Assembly (NCBI RefSeq): GCF_000017245.1 | Contig: NC_009655.1 | Coordinates: 2,232,001 to 2,296,000, forward strand | Length of the DNA stretch: 64,000 nucleotides | Source of the DNA: Actinobacillus succinogenes 130Z | Lineage (GTDB): Bacteria > Pseudomonadota > Gammaproteobacteria > Enterobacterales > Pasteurellaceae | Direction: 5' to 3' | Shown: positions 9,507-17,489 of the stretch, piece after piece | Position numbering within the stretch: the first letter of the stretch is position 1 | Layout of the letters: every line of letters begins with the position of its first letter | The notes under the pieces: model-generated | Seen by the model: the letters and a program-made list of their open reading frames with translations, nothing else | What the model was told of the DNA's origin: nothing | Databases searched by the model: none | Position numbers and translations under genes: made by a program

Positions 9507-11987
9507 TTATGCTTTGACGACTTTAACCGCGCATTTTTTATAATCCGTTTCGAATGAAATAGGATCCGTTGCATCCAAGGTCAATTTATTGGTTAACTGA
9601 CCGGCATCAAAGAAAGTGGTAAAGATTAAGCCTTCCGGCGTTTTATTACGACCACGGGTATCCAAGTGGGAAATCATCTCGCCGCGGCGGGTAATTAATT
9701 TCACTTTGTCACCGTGACGAAGACCGCGTTTCTTCGCATCTGTAGGGTGCATCCATACTAAGTTATTCGGGAACGCTTTGTGTAATTCCGGTACCCGACG
9801 GGTCATAGTACCGGTATGCCAGTGTTCCAGCACACGACCGGTACATAACCATAAATCGTATTCCTCATCCGGGCTTTCCGCCGGTGCTTCATAAGGCACG
9901 CCTAAGATAATAGCTTTATTATCCGGATTGCCGTAGAATGCCACTTCTTCACCCGATTTTACATACGGATCGTAACCTTCACGGTAGCGCCATAAGGTTT
10001 CTTTACCGTCAACCACCGGCCAACGTAAACCGCGCACTTGGTGGTAGACATCAAACGGAGCCAAATCGTGGCCATGCCCGCGACCGAAACTTGCATATTC
10101 TTCGAATAAGCCTTTTTGCAGATAGAAACCGAAATGATCCGCTTCATCATTGATGTAACCCGGAATGTTTGTCGGCACTTGGAATTTGTCCACCTCACCG
10201 TTTTTATACAAAACTTCGTAAAGCGTTTTGCCACGATATTCCGGCTTTTGGGCCAATAATTCTTCAGACCAAACTTCATCGGTTTTGAAATATTTAGAGA
10301 ATTCGACGATTTGCCATAAGTCGGAGCGGGATTCGCCCGGCCCCTTCACTTGCTGGCGCCATAACTGGGTGCGGCGTTCCGCGTTACCGTAGCCGCCTTC
10401 TTTTTCCACCCACATACAAGTCGGTAGAATCAAGTCTGCGGCAACCGCACTGGTGGACGGATAAGGGTCGGAAACCACAATAAAGTTTTCCGGATTACGC
10501 CAGCCGGGGAACGTTTCCTCATTAATATTCGGGCCGCCCTGCATATTGTTAGTACACATTTGCCACAAAAAGTTAAGTTTACCGTCTTTCAAAGCACGGC
10601 TTTGCGCTACGGCATGGAAACCCGGCACCGTCGGAATAGTGCCCGCAGGTAATTGCCAAATTTCTTCAGCTTTGGCGACATGTTTAGGATTGGTCACTAC
10701 CATATCCGCCGGCAAACGGTGAATAAAAGTCCCTACTTCACGCGCCGTACCGCAAGCGGAAGGCTGGCCGGTTAATGAAAACGGTCCGCAACCCGGTTTG
10801 GAAATTTTACCGGTAAGCAAGTGCACGTTGTACATCATTTGGTTCACCCAAACACCGCGGGTATGCTGGTTGAAGCCCATAGTCCAGTAAGAAACCAGAT
10901 TTTGTTCCGGATCCGCATACATTTTCGCTAACGTTTCCAGCTGATCTTTCGGTACGCCGGAAATTTCATGAGCTTTATCCAAGGTATATTCGGAAACGAT
11001 TTTTTTGAATTCTTCAAAATCGGAATCGTACATTTTACCCGCTGTTTTAGCATTAGTCCCTTGTTGTAACGGATGTTCCGGACGTAAGCCGTAACCGATG
11101 TTGGTTTCCCCGCGTTTGAATTTGGTATGTTTGTTGACGAAATCCCAGTCGACTTTATCGTTTTGGATAATGTAATTGGCGATATAATTTAAGATCGCCA
11201 AGTCTGATTGCGGTTTGAAGATAATCGGGGTGTCGGCCAGTTCAAAGGAACGGTGTTCGTAAGTAGACATCACGACTACTTTTACGTTATCTCCGGACAA
11301 ACGGCGATCGGAAATACGGCTCCATAAAATCGGGTGCATTTCCGCCATGTTCGATCCCCAAAGTACGAATGTGTCGGCTTTTTCGATATCGTTATAACAA
11401 CCCATCGGTTCGTCCATACCGAAAGTACGCATAAATGCCACCGCAGCAGACGCCATACAGTGGCGGGCATTCGGATCGATAGTGTTGGAGCGCAGACCGG
11501 CTTTCCATAATTTCACTTTAGCATAGCCTTCGTAAATGGTGGTTTGACCGGAAGAAAACATCCCTATCGCATTCGGTTCTTTTTTCTTCAGAATGTCTTT
11601 GATTTTTTCCGCCATGATGGTGAAAGCTTGCTCCCAAGAAATCGGTGTGAAATCCCCTTCTTTATCAAATTTACCGTCTTTCATACGCAGCAACGGTTGC
11701 TGAACACGGTCGGCACCGTACATGATTTTCGACAGGAAATAACCCTTAATGCAGTTTAATCCGCGGTTGACTTCCGCATCCGGATCGCCTTGGGTTGCCA
11801 CGACACGACCGTCTTTAGTACCGACCAACACGCTACAACCGGTTCCGCAATAACGGCACGGCGCTTTATCCCAGCGAATACCGTCATCCGCAGCCTGTAC
11901 GTTTTTTACCGGAATCGTGATTCCGGCGGCGGCGGCTGCAGCGATTGCCGCATTGGCTTTCATAAAATCTCTACGATTAAGTTCCAT
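9507..11987 (-). CDS. napA: Catalytic molybdoprotein subunit NapA of periplasmic nitrate reductase
   Basis: Reduces nitrate to nitrite in the periplasm with bis-MGD molybdenum and one 4Fe-4S cluster. I choose the ATG at 11987, giving 826 residues that begin with the twin-arginine signal MELNRRDFMKAN. An in-frame extension four codons upstream adds only MGIV. The cluster motif is CRYCGTGCSVLVGTKDGRV with a later cysteine in GLNCIKG; the Mo-ligating cysteine is in ARHCMASAAV. napD, its chaperone, lies immediately upstream. Confidence 0.98.
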   Translation of the reverse strand: MELNRRDFMKANAAIAAAAAAGITIPVKNVQAADDGIRWDKAPCRYCGTGCSVLVGTKDGRVVATQGDPDAEVNRGLNCIKGYFLSKIMYGADRVQQPLLRMKDGKFDKEGDFTPISWEQAFTIMAEKIKDILKKKEPNAIGMFSSGQTTIYEGYAKVKLWKAGLRSNTIDPNARHCMASAAVAFMRTFGMDEPMGCYNDIEKADTFVLWGSNMAEMHPILWSRISDRRLSGDNVKVVVMSTYEHRSFELADTPIIFKPQSDLAILNYIANYIIQNDKVDWDFVNKHTKFKRGETNIGYGLRPEHPLQQGTNAKTAGKMYDSDFEEFKKIVSEYTLDKAHEISGVPKDQLETLAKMYADPEQNLVSYWTMGFNQHTRGVWVNQMMYNVHLLTGKISKPGCGPFSLTGQPSACGTAREVGTFIHRLPADMVVTNPKHVAKAEEIWQLPAGTIPTVPGFHAVAQSRALKDGKLNFLWQMCTNNMQGGPNINEETFPGWRNPENFIVVSDPYPSTSAVAADLILPTCMWVEKEGGYGNAERRTQLWRQQVKGPGESRSDLWQIVEFSKYFKTDEVWSEELLAQKPEYRGKTLYEVLYKNGEVDKFQVPTNIPGYINDEADHFGFYLQKGLFEEYASFGRGHGHDLAPFDVYHQVRGLRWPVVDGKETLWRYREGYDPYVKSGEEVAFYGNPDNKAIILGVPYEAPAESPDEEYDLWLCTGRVLEHWHTGTMTRRVPELHKAFPNNLVWMHPTDAKKRGLRHGDKVKLITRRGEMISHLDTRGRNKTPEGLIFTTFFDAGQLTNKLTLDATDPISFETDYKKCAVKVVKA

Positions 11988-12020
11988 AACTATTCCCACA
12001 TTTTAGATTAAAAATTAAAT

Positions 12021-12284
12021 TTACGATTCATCGATATAATTCGAAATCAGTGAGACGACAATCACTCCGTTCACATTTTTGACTTCATTGATTAAATCGG
12101 ATAAAGCTAAATGCTGATCGCTTTCCAGTGTTACGATCAATTTACCTTCTTCCGGTTTTTCACCGTGGATCTCGGCGTGCGGAATGTTTAAAATATCCGC
12201 TTTAACTTGTTCCAGTTTTACCGGTTTAGCCTGCACGACTAAACTGCACACATACCAGTTTTCACTTGTTTTTAAATCACTCAT
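12021..12284 (-). CDS. napD: NapA maturation chaperone NapD
   Basis: Cytoplasmic chaperone that binds the NapA Tat signal peptide and holds back export until the cofactor is loaded. The 87-residue ferredoxin-fold protein (WYVCSLVVQAKPVKLEQVKA...IPHAEIHG) matches the family. Its start overlaps the end of napF by 8 bp, so the two are translationally coupled. Confidence 0.93.
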   Translation of the reverse strand: MSDLKTSENWYVCSLVVQAKPVKLEQVKADILNIPHAEIHGEKPEEGKLIVTLESDQHLALSDLINEVKNVNGVIVVSLISNYIDES

Positions 12285-12810
12285 TGGTTGTTAATTCTTT
12301 TAAAATTTTGACCGCACTTACCGGGCAAACGCGCAAACAGGCACCGCAACCGTTACAGGCTCGCACATTCACTTGCGGTTTAGCGATACCGCCTATTTCC
12401 CGCTTAAAACGGATAGCGCGACTTTCACAGTTATCTTCGCAGGCTCGGCATTCTACCCCCCGAAATGTCAGACAAAATGACTGAATTTCAATTTTATGCG
12501 GCCAAGCCGGTTCGTCCAAAGCGCGAAAAACCGGTTGTCGGCATACTGTCGCGCAATGTCCGCAAAACGTACATTCCGAGCGGGTAAAATCAATTTCGGG
12601 AAATCCGCCGGCACCGACGATTAAGACGCCGGTTTCGCATGACCGCACGCAATCGCCGCAACGGCTGCACTCTGCGACAAATGCTGTTTCCGCTACCGCC
12701 CAAGGCGGCCGTATACCGTTGAAACCTTGTGTCTTCTCTCTTTCCGATTGCAATGCGGTTAAAAACTTTCCTCGCAAAAATTGACGGCGAGGCAATATTG
12801 TTTCTGCCAA
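12277..12810 (-). CDS. napF: Ferredoxin-type protein NapF
   Basis: Cytoplasmic iron-sulfur protein thought to act in NapA maturation or electron supply. Three or four cysteine clusters are visible: CSRCGDCVRSC, CTFCGHCATVC, CRACEDNC and CNGCGACLRVCPV. First gene of napFDAGHBC; napE is absent, as in several Pasteurellaceae. The regulatory region lies just upstream at about 12,840-12,925. Confidence 0.95.
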   Translation of the reverse strand: MAETILPRRQFLRGKFLTALQSEREKTQGFNGIRPPWAVAETAFVAECSRCGDCVRSCETGVLIVGAGGFPEIDFTRSECTFCGHCATVCRQPVFRALDEPAWPHKIEIQSFCLTFRGVECRACEDNCESRAIRFKREIGGIAKPQVNVRACNGCGACLRVCPVSAVKILKELTTNE

Positions 12811-12841
12811 AATACCCGAATCCCTATATTATCGTTTACAA

Positions 12842-12847
12842 ATTATA
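12842..12847 (-). promoter_or_regulatory. Candidate -10 box of the nap operon
   Basis: On the minus strand the hexamer reads TATAAT, which places the transcript start near 12,835, about 25 bp before napF. It lacks a good -35, consistent with an activator-dependent promoter. Confidence 0.6.
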
Positions 12848-12870
12848 AGGCAGTGCACTTGTTTTTTTAT

Positions 12871-12886
12871 TACCTATCATGGGGTA
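12871..12886 (-). promoter_or_regulatory. NarP/NarL 7-2-7 binding site upstream of napF
   Basis: The 16-mer TACCTATCATGGGGTA fits TACYYMT-NN-AKRRGTA with one mismatch. From the candidate -10 box its centre is near -43 or -44, close to the NarP position known at the E. coli nap promoter. Confidence 0.75.
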
Positions 12887-12910
12887 TTTCATTATAAAAA
12901 CTGTGATCTA

Positions 12911-12924
12911 TTGCGCAAAATCAA
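12911..12924 (-). promoter_or_regulatory. FNR-like site upstream of napF
   Basis: TTGCGCAAAATCAA matches TTGAT-N4-ATCAA at 8 of 10 specified bases. It lies about 39 bp upstream of the NarP site, farther than in E. coli, and overlaps a TGTGA half-site, so CRP binding is an alternative. Confidence 0.45.
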
Positions 12925-12958
12925 TAAATTTCCAACCGCACATATTCCTCTTTGCACA

Positions 12959-14314
12959 TTATTGTAATGCGCTCAGCGCTTCACGATATTCCGCAGAATT
13001 TTGTAACAGAATTTGCGCAGCCCGGCGTAAATCGTCCACATCGGATTTCGGTAAATAAAAAGACGTGCCGATATTCAGGACTTTTTGTTTTAATTCTCCC
13101 TCAGGCAACTCTTTCATGCTCAGCCCGACGAAATGCAACGATACTTTCGGACCGCGTTTTTTCATTTTATAACGGTTCCAGTTATCCGTGAACTCACGGA
13201 ATCGGCGCAGAGAATTTTGTGTAGTATTGTCAATCGGCACATTAATTATAGTATTAATCACTTCGCTCATACCCGGAACATCCGCCGATTTATCCGTTTC
13301 GTTGCGAACCTCGTTTTGAGCATTCACGTTAATCACCACAATATTTTTCAAATTCAGTTTCTGCACATGTTCATACATTTGATCTAATCCCAGTACATCC
13401 GACATATCCAGCAGACTTGCCAGCCCCAGATTATCGGTTAATCCGCCGTCCACCAAATGGATATAAGGTCGTTCCTGCGCATTTTGGTATTGGGTTAACA
13501 TATGTTTGGTTTCTTCAATATTTTTGACAATCAAGCCGTTAACCGTCTTTTCTCGCATAACAAATTCTTTCGGCATAGCGAAATGACAATTACCGCCGTA
13601 ATTATTCAGCGTTAACGGAGCAAAAACCAAAGGTACGGAACTGGATGCCGCCACCGCACGGGCAATTTCCAAATCATTCAGATTCAAGCATAAACCGTCG
13701 AACACATCCTGGGTAAAGGTTATTTTTTGCCCCATATTCATATCCGTTGCGCTAATTACCGCAAAAGGTCCTTTACGGTTTTTATCCAAATCCTCGAAGG
13801 TTTTGCCGTGATAAAGGGTAATATTCAGCTGTTCCTGCAATAAATCCCCCCGACCGAATTGCGGTGAAGTCAAGCGGGGAAGATTGGATACCGAGAAAAC
13901 CTGACTGATGACTTCGCGCTGAAAATTTTTCTTAAGAAAATTATCGGAGAATTTAGGTACGACCTCCCGTCCTTCCAGTGCAAAATAACTTGCCAGCACG
14001 GAACCGCCGGATACGCCGTACACCAAATCGATATTATCCAGCAACGTCATACCTTTTGCCGTCGGGCGTACACCGGCATTTTTGAATTGTTCCAACACGC
14101 CGTAACCTAACGCCGCCGCACGCGAACCGCCGCCGGAAAACATCACTATAATCAGGTTGCCGTCCCGCGTGTTTTCCGCGACTACCGGACGCAGACGGTA
14201 TCCTTGCCGTTCATTCACCCGGCTGATAGTTTCCACCGGTTGATAGGTGACTAAATTACACGCCGACAGCAACGTCGCCGTCAATATATAGAGGGATTTT
14301 CTAAGTTTACCCAT
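12959..14314 (-). CDS. Patatin-like phospholipase lipoprotein
   Basis: Predicted envelope lipid acyl hydrolase. The lipoprotein signal ends LSAC at Cys19. The patatin catalytic features are present: the oxyanion loop GGGSRAAALGYG (about residues 61-72), the nucleophile elbow GVSGGS (about 100-105), and the Asp of the dyad in DGGLTDN. A C-terminal region of about 120 residues after the patatin domain looks family-specific. It is a single gene upstream of nap on the same strand. The substrate cannot be told from the sequence. Confidence 0.85.
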   Translation of the reverse strand: MGKLRKSLYILTATLLSACNLVTYQPVETISRVNERQGYRLRPVVAENTRDGNLIIVMFSGGGSRAAALGYGVLEQFKNAGVRPTAKGMTLLDNIDLVYGVSGGSVLASYFALEGREVVPKFSDNFLKKNFQREVISQVFSVSNLPRLTSPQFGRGDLLQEQLNITLYHGKTFEDLDKNRKGPFAVISATDMNMGQKITFTQDVFDGLCLNLNDLEIARAVAASSSVPLVFAPLTLNNYGGNCHFAMPKEFVMREKTVNGLIVKNIEETKHMLTQYQNAQERPYIHLVDGGLTDNLGLASLLDMSDVLGLDQMYEHVQKLNLKNIVVINVNAQNEVRNETDKSADVPGMSEVINTIINVPIDNTTQNSLRRFREFTDNWNRYKMKKRGPKVSLHFVGLSMKELPEGELKQKVLNIGTSFYLPKSDVDDLRRAAQILLQNSAEYREALSALQ

Positions 14315-14419
14315 ATTATTTTCATTCTCTCGAAAATACAGAATCTTAAATAAGAAATAAAAAGAAAAAACGACAAAATCCCATACCGTACCGATGAGAA
14401 ATGTGAGTTCGAATAGTAC

Positions 14420-14443
14420 AAATCCTCCGTTTCGGGAGGATTT
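14420..14443. terminator. Hairpin downstream of the 14474 gene
   Basis: Nine-bp arms AAATCCTCC and GGAGGATTT enclose a GTTTCG-type loop. The T-runs are short, so it is a weak intrinsic terminator or an mRNA-stabilising hairpin. Confidence 0.55.
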
Positions 14444-14473
14444 TACGGGGAATATTTCAGAATAAGCGCCGAC

Positions 14474-14770
14474 TTAAGCTTTCGCCAAACCGAGTTGCCC
14501 GATTTTCACCCCTAAATTGCCCAATGAAACCGGATCCAAATAATCCGCCAGAAAGATGAAAAGTTCGTTTAATTCCGTAAAAGTGCGGTTGATTTTCACT
14601 TCATTTTCCACTTTTCGGGTGAATTCGTAACTGACCGTTCCGCCGTCCACATGGGCTTCTAATGTCAGATAAACGGTTTCGAAAAAATGGCTGTGCGCAC
14701 CTTCTTCACCCGGATCACTGATACGCACATTCCATGTATTGCTGAATAATAATTCTGTGTTTGCCGACAT
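14474..14770 (-). CDS. Unrecognised small soluble protein downstream of arfA
   Basis: I do not recognise a family with certainty. The protein is 98 residues when started at the ATG at 14770, which has AGAGG five bases upstream; a GTG two codons earlier is also in frame. It has no signal or membrane segment and is rich in beta-type and acidic residues (WNVRISDPGEEGAHSHFFET). It starts 8 bp after the arfA stop, beyond arfA's internal terminator, so its transcript must come from read-through or from its own promoter. Confidence 0.7.
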   Translation of the reverse strand: MSANTELLFSNTWNVRISDPGEEGAHSHFFETVYLTLEAHVDGGTVSYEFTRKVENEVKINRTFTELNELFIFLADYLDPVSLGNLGVKIGQLGLAKA

Positions 14771-14778
14771 ATTCACCT

Positions 14779-15072
14779 CTAATTTAGCATGTCATGTTTA
14801 TTAATTAAGAAAAACCCGATGATAAAATCTCTGACACGAGACATTTTATCATCGGGCTTTTCAAATATGGATTTCACGAATTTCGGTTTGCGTTGGTAAC
14901 TGCCTTTACCCTTCAATTTTTTCTCGACGCGTTGGCGAAACAAAGGATCATGCAATAACGCCTGCAGCGCATTATCCCGGATCGTTCCGCATTGGTGTCG
15001 GTAAACCGTACGGTTTCGCGTTTCGGTAACGGAAAGTGCGGTTTGATTTTTCCGTGTTTTTTTCTTTACCAT
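14779..15072 (-). CDS. arfA: Alternative ribosome-rescue factor ArfA
   Basis: Rescues ribosomes stalled on non-stop mRNAs by recruiting RF2 when tmRNA fails. The conserved core IRDNALQALLHDPLFRQRVE with KGKGSYQRK identifies it. The start at 15072 is set by an AGGAGA ribosome-binding site; a longer in-frame ORF reaches 15168 but overlaps the divergent gene's start and has no such site. The full ORF is 97 codons with a hydrophobic tail (DFIIGFFLI). As in E. coli, a terminator hairpin lies inside the 3' coding region, so the usual product should come from a truncated non-stop mRNA. Confidence 0.93.
   Translation of the reverse strand: MVKKKTRKNQTALSVTETRNRTVYRHQCGTIRDNALQALLHDPLFRQRVEKKLKGKGSYQRKPKFVKSIFEKPDDKMSRVRDFIIGFFLINKHDMLN
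14805..14862 (-). terminator. Terminator hairpin inside the arfA coding sequence
   Basis: A perfect 14-bp stem pairs 14815-14828 with 14843-14856. On the minus strand it is followed by TTTTTCTTAA. The loop contains a further TCTC/GAGA pairing. Transcripts ending here, or cut by RNase III in the stem, have no stop codon, which is the tmRNA-dependent control known for arfA. Confidence 0.85.
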
Positions 15073-15167
15073 GGTTTTCTCCTGTGAATAAACGGCGGTC
15101 ATTATATATGTAAATCGGACGAATTTTAACTTATAATCAAGAAAATTTCTAATGAGGAAAGCATTCA

Positions 15168-16232
15168 ATGGTCGAGCTATTTAAAAGTTGGTATCAGCGT
15201 AATTTCAGCGATCCCCAGGCTATGGGGCTGGCTGCTATTTTGCTGTTCGGTTTTATCGCCCTTTATTTTTTCAGCGGCTTAATCGCTCCCTTGCTCATTG
15301 CGCTCGTATTGGCGTATCTGCTTGAAATTCCCATTAATTTTCTGAATGCTAAATTTAAAATCCCCCGCCTGCTTGCCATTACGTTGATTCTCGGCGGGTT
15401 TATCGGTTTGGTGGCGGTTATCGTATTCGGTTTACTGCCGAATCTGGTGGGACAAACCGTTAACTTATTGAGCGATTTACCTAATATGTTCAATAAGTTA
15501 CATGAATGGGTCGCGACGCTGCCGGAACATTACCCCGAATTGGTGGATTATCAGTTAATCGACAGTTTGTTCAGTTCTACCCGGGAAAAAATTCTGGCAT
15601 TCGGCGAGAGTGCGGTCAAATTTTCACTCAGTTCGATCGTCAATCTGGTCAGCATCGGGATTTATGCCTTTTTAGTGCCGTTGATGATGTTTTTTATGCT
15701 GAAAGACAAACAGGCGCTACTTTCCGGCGTAACGAAATTTTTACCGAAAAACCGTCATCTCGCCAGTCAGGTTTGGACGGAAATGCAACAGCAAATCGCC
15801 AATTATATTCGCGGGAAATTACTGGAAATCGCTATCGTCGCCGCCGTGACTTACGTTATTTTTCTGTTCTTCCAGTTGCGCTATCCGCTTTTACTGGCCG
15901 TAGCCGTGGGCATTTCCGTGCTGATTCCGTACGTAGGCGCCGTCATTGTCACTATTCCGGTGGCGCTGGTGGCATTCTTCCAGTTCGGTGCGCAGGCCAC
16001 GTTCTGGTATATCATGACCGCCTATATAATTTCCCAACTGCTGGACGGTAACCTGCTGGTGCCGTTTTTATTCTCCGAGGCGGTGAATTTACATCCGCTC
16101 ACCATTATCGTCGCTGTACTGATTTTCGGCGGCTTGTGGGGTTTCTGGGGCGTTTTCTTTGCTATTCCGTTAGCAACATTAGTAAAAGCGGTGGTTAACG
16201 CCTGGCCGGAAATTGAAACGAAACAGACATAA
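15168..16232 (+). CDS. perM: AI-2E/PerM family membrane transporter
   Basis: Polytopic inner-membrane protein of the AI-2E transporter family (PerM/YfgO type, TC 2.A.86), 354 residues. Paired N-terminal helices (about 20-50 and 55-85), a cytosolic or periplasmic helical stretch (about 95-150), and four to five C-terminal helices are visible, including the family signature region VGISVLIPYVGAVIVTIPVALVAFF and DGNLLVPFLFSEAVNLHPLTII. An AGGAA ribosome-binding site precedes the ATG. It is divergent from arfA with a 95-bp spacer. The real substrate is unknown; family members have been linked to AI-2 export or Na+/H+ exchange. Confidence 0.85.
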   Translation: MVELFKSWYQRNFSDPQAMGLAAILLFGFIALYFFSGLIAPLLIALVLAYLLEIPINFLNAKFKIPRLLAITLILGGFIGLVAVIVFGLLPNLVGQTVNLLSDLPNMFNKLHEWVATLPEHYPELVDYQLIDSLFSSTREKILAFGESAVKFSLSSIVNLVSIGIYAFLVPLMMFFMLKDKQALLSGVTKFLPKNRHLASQVWTEMQQQIANYIRGKLLEIAIVAAVTYVIFLFFQLRYPLLLAVAVGISVLIPYVGAVIVTIPVALVAFFQFGAQATFWYIMTAYIISQLLDGNLLVPFLFSEAVNLHPLTIIVAVLIFGGLWGFWGVFFAIPLATLVKAVVNAWPEIETKQT

Positions 16233-16248
16233 AAAATAAGCAAAAATT

Positions 16249-16304
16249 CGACCGCACTTTTGGCGACCGATAATGAAATCGGGCAAAAGTGCGGTCGTTT
16301 TTTT
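16249..16304 (+). terminator. Bidirectional USS-pair terminator after perM
   Basis: Inverted USS copies (CGACCGCACTTTTG and CAAAAGTGCGGTCG) form a long stem with an inner hairpin and are followed by seven T. It separates the convergent perM and the gene at 16330. Confidence 0.85.
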
Positions 16305-16329
16305 AACGTTTTTCGCTATATTTCTTAGT

Positions 16330-16731
16330 TTATTTCAACCATTCGGCAACTAATTTATCGGTGATTTGTTCGTGCGACCACATGCCGCTTAAATCCGGTT
16401 CCGGATATTTACTGTGGTTGAAACCCACTAAACGGGTGAAATCAAAGGATGCGTGCGGATAACCGTTCACCAGTAAAAACGCCTGCATGCCGTCGTCCGT
16501 CCAGCAAATCTGAAAAGTACGCGGTTCGTGTTTTCCTTCGATATCATTGCTGCTGTATACAAACAGGCTGTCCACCACCGGTTGTTCTTGTTCGGTATTC
16601 AAGGCATAAAAATAACCGGTATCGCCGTCGTCCTCAAACATTACCACCAAATGATCATGCTTGATAGAATGGGCGCCAAATCGTTTAGCCTGCCCAATTA
16701 AATGTTTATCTTCCAATACTAAATGTAACAT
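16330..16731 (-). CDS. Uncharacterised protein, possibly DUF2251-like
   Basis: A 133-residue soluble protein with no signal or membrane segment. Features include FEDDGDTGYFYALN, PRTFQICWTDDGMQAFLLVNGYPHASFDF and a C-terminal MWSHEQITDKLVAEWLK. The layout resembles a family of small bacterial proteins annotated as DUF2251, but I am unsure. It follows the NUDIX gene by 8 bp on the same strand and may be co-transcribed with it. Confidence 0.75.
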   Translation of the reverse strand: MLHLVLEDKHLIGQAKRFGAHSIKHDHLVVMFEDDGDTGYFYALNTEQEQPVVDSLFVYSSNDIEGKHEPRTFQICWTDDGMQAFLLVNGYPHASFDFTRLVGFNHSKYPEPDLSGMWSHEQITDKLVAEWLK

Positions 16732-16739
16732 TTGTTTCC

Positions 16740-17372
16740 TTAATCAAATTGCGTTATCCATTGAGGGCTGCGATGGGCTTTAAAACACAGCTTCACTTGT
16801 TCTACGGTATTCTTTTCGCCGTCCATTTCAGGGATTTCATTTATATCGAAATAAGCGGATTGCAATGTTTCGCTGTTCGGCTGAAATTCGCCGCCGAGCA
16901 GTTCGCACATTACAAAGGTTTTCAGCACCCGATGGGCAAAAACCGGGTAATTTCGCGCATGCTGTTCGTGAATGGCGATGATAAATTGCGGATTAACGGA
17001 TAATCCCGCTTCTTCCTGCACTTCTTTAATCGTATTGCTACGAATGGTTTCAGTGACGTCGATCCAACCGCCGGGTAACGACCATAATCCCGAATTTTCC
17101 TGCACCAACAGAATTTTACTATCTTTAAAAATCGCCGCTCGGGAATCGATTTTCGGCGTTTGATAACCTTGCTCGTTACAGAATAAATTTTTGACTTTTT
17201 CCACCGGAATGTCCGTTTTATAACTCAACATTTCCGCCGCAATGTCCCGCAATTGCCCGTAACGTTCAAGATCATAAACATTTTTACTGTATGCTAATCC
17301 GTTCTGAGCTATGGTTTGGATTTGAGTTGCCCACGTAAGCCAGGGTTCGGTGAGTAATTTATCATCTGTCAT
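16740..17372 (-). CDS. NUDIX hydrolase with N-terminal helical domain
   Basis: Hydrolyses a nucleoside diphosphate linked to another moiety. The NUDIX box is GGWIDVTETIRSNTIKEVQEEAG (split here as GGWIDVTETIRSN and TIKEVQEEAG), about residues 108-130, with the usual Arg of REUxEE replaced by Lys. The N-terminal helical domain (LLTEPWLTWATQIQTIAQNGLAY...DLERYGQLRDIAAEML) is typical of NUDIX enzymes acting on ADP-ribose or UDP-sugars. I prefer the ATG at 17372 (210 residues); a GTG at 17417 is also open but adds a non-conserved stretch. Confidence 0.85.
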   Translation of the reverse strand: MTDDKLLTEPWLTWATQIQTIAQNGLAYSKNVYDLERYGQLRDIAAEMLSYKTDIPVEKVKNLFCNEQGYQTPKIDSRAAIFKDSKILLVQENSGLWSLPGGWIDVTETIRSNTIKEVQEEAGLSVNPQFIIAIHEQHARNYPVFAHRVLKTFVMCELLGGEFQPNSETLQSAYFDINEIPEMDGEKNTVEQVKLCFKAHRSPQWITQFD

Positions 17373-17489
17373 ATATTTGTTATGAATCCAAGTTTGTAAG
17401 GGTGTGTATTGTATCACTAAGATAGAACTATACAGAATTTTTCATTGATAAATAATTAAGATTTAATCTTTCTTACTTGGCACTAAACC

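Noticed and set aside
15073..15168. N-terminal extension of arfA to 129 residues
   Set aside because: It overlaps the start of the divergent transporter gene. AGGAGA precedes the ATG at 15072 and the extension has no family match.
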